Shown piece by piece: positions 63,951-64,000 of a stretch of DNA of 64,000 bases. The notes beneath the pieces were generated by a model. That model was not told the origin of the DNA, made no database searches, and saw nothing but the letters and a program-made list of their open reading frames with translations. The DNA is from Clostridiales bacterium (GTDB lineage Bacteria; Bacillota; Clostridia; Christensenellales; CAG-138): assembly GCA_004558825.1 (NCBI GenBank), contig SFDB01000005.1, positions 33,432-97,431 of the forward strand. The letters run 5' to 3'. A program made the translations under genes and the position numbers. How positions within the stretch are numbered: position 1 is the stretch's first letter; each line of letters starts with the position of its first letter.

Positions 63951-64000
63951 ATCATCATTTCAGCTTAGCTTGCGCTCTGCTTATTGCTGGGCAAGCTCGT

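Overview
The window looks like a chromosomal segment of an anaerobic, low-oxygen-adapted Gram-positive bacterium of the Clostridia. It is roughly 50-55% GC by eye, and isoleucine is very often written ATA. The assignment rests on a V-type ATP synthase operon, a clostridial [FeFe] hydrogenase, groESL under a CIRCE operator, an L10-leader-controlled rplJL operon, a DnaD/DnaI-like primosome pair, TrmK-Nif3-zinc-ribbon gene order, a class B sortase-like protein and many lipoproteins with an Lgt enzyme. There is no phage, integrase, transposase, tRNA, rRNA operon or CRISPR array. It is mostly a housekeeping region with a few accessory insertions. All assignments were made by reading the sequence; no database search was run.

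Layout. 1-5.7 kb: the end of a V-ATPase operon (subunits A, B, D) converges with groESL. 5.8-10.6 kb: dCMP deaminase plus a flavoprotein reductase face lipoate ligase, a DUF3137-like membrane protein and a GT-C-like membrane protein. 10.7-17.8 kb: a four-domain flavo-diiron/rubredoxin protein, a methyltransferase remnant, then a cupin-XRE regulator with a potABCD polyamine transporter. 17.9-25.3 kb: a CsoR-type metal sensor coupled to a DMT transporter; then, on the minus strand, prs, dnaA, uppP, yitT and pepV. 25.4-30.9 kb: MFS transporter and SDR, a YdcF-like protein, trmK, nif3 and a zinc-ribbon coiled-coil protein. 30.9-33.8 kb: rnpB, a structured repeat, rplJL with its leader, and two small secreted or peptide genes.

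33.8-44.7 kb: [FeFe] hydrogenase, a split MerR/TipAS regulator, a FAD-Rieske oxidoreductase, murC followed by a second copy of the structured repeat, a ThrE-type exporter, a tiny secreted peptide with a long leader, the CCA enzyme and an M1 peptidase. 44.8-48.6 kb: DnaD and DnaC-like proteins and an M32 carboxypeptidase. 48.8-50.0 kb: an AT-rich, probably acquired glycosyltransferase-like gene. 50.1-53.0 kb: a yybP-ykoY (Mn2+) riboswitch with a visible terminator switch ahead of a P-type Ca2+/Mn2+ ATPase. 53.2-63.5 kb: cysS, a small membrane protein, a lipoprotein sortase with SH3-like repeats, asparaginase, an LRR lipoprotein, lgt-pncB-lipoprotein, an orphan sugar/nucleoside-binding lipoprotein and deoC. 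The last 450 bp hold GC-rich hairpins and no supported complete gene.

The most interesting signals are: (i) a two-copy intergenic hairpin-array element, one copy flanked by a 28-bp duplication of the murC terminator hairpin; (ii) two very small peptide genes with convincing promoter or RBS signals, one encoding a signal peptide plus a 19-residue tail; (iii) the complete Mn2+ riboswitch expression platform; (iv) the TipA-like regulator split into overlapping HTH and ligand-domain genes behind a 19-bp-spacer promoter; (v) a lipid-anchored sortase; and (vi) PotA with a duplicated C-terminal regulatory domain.
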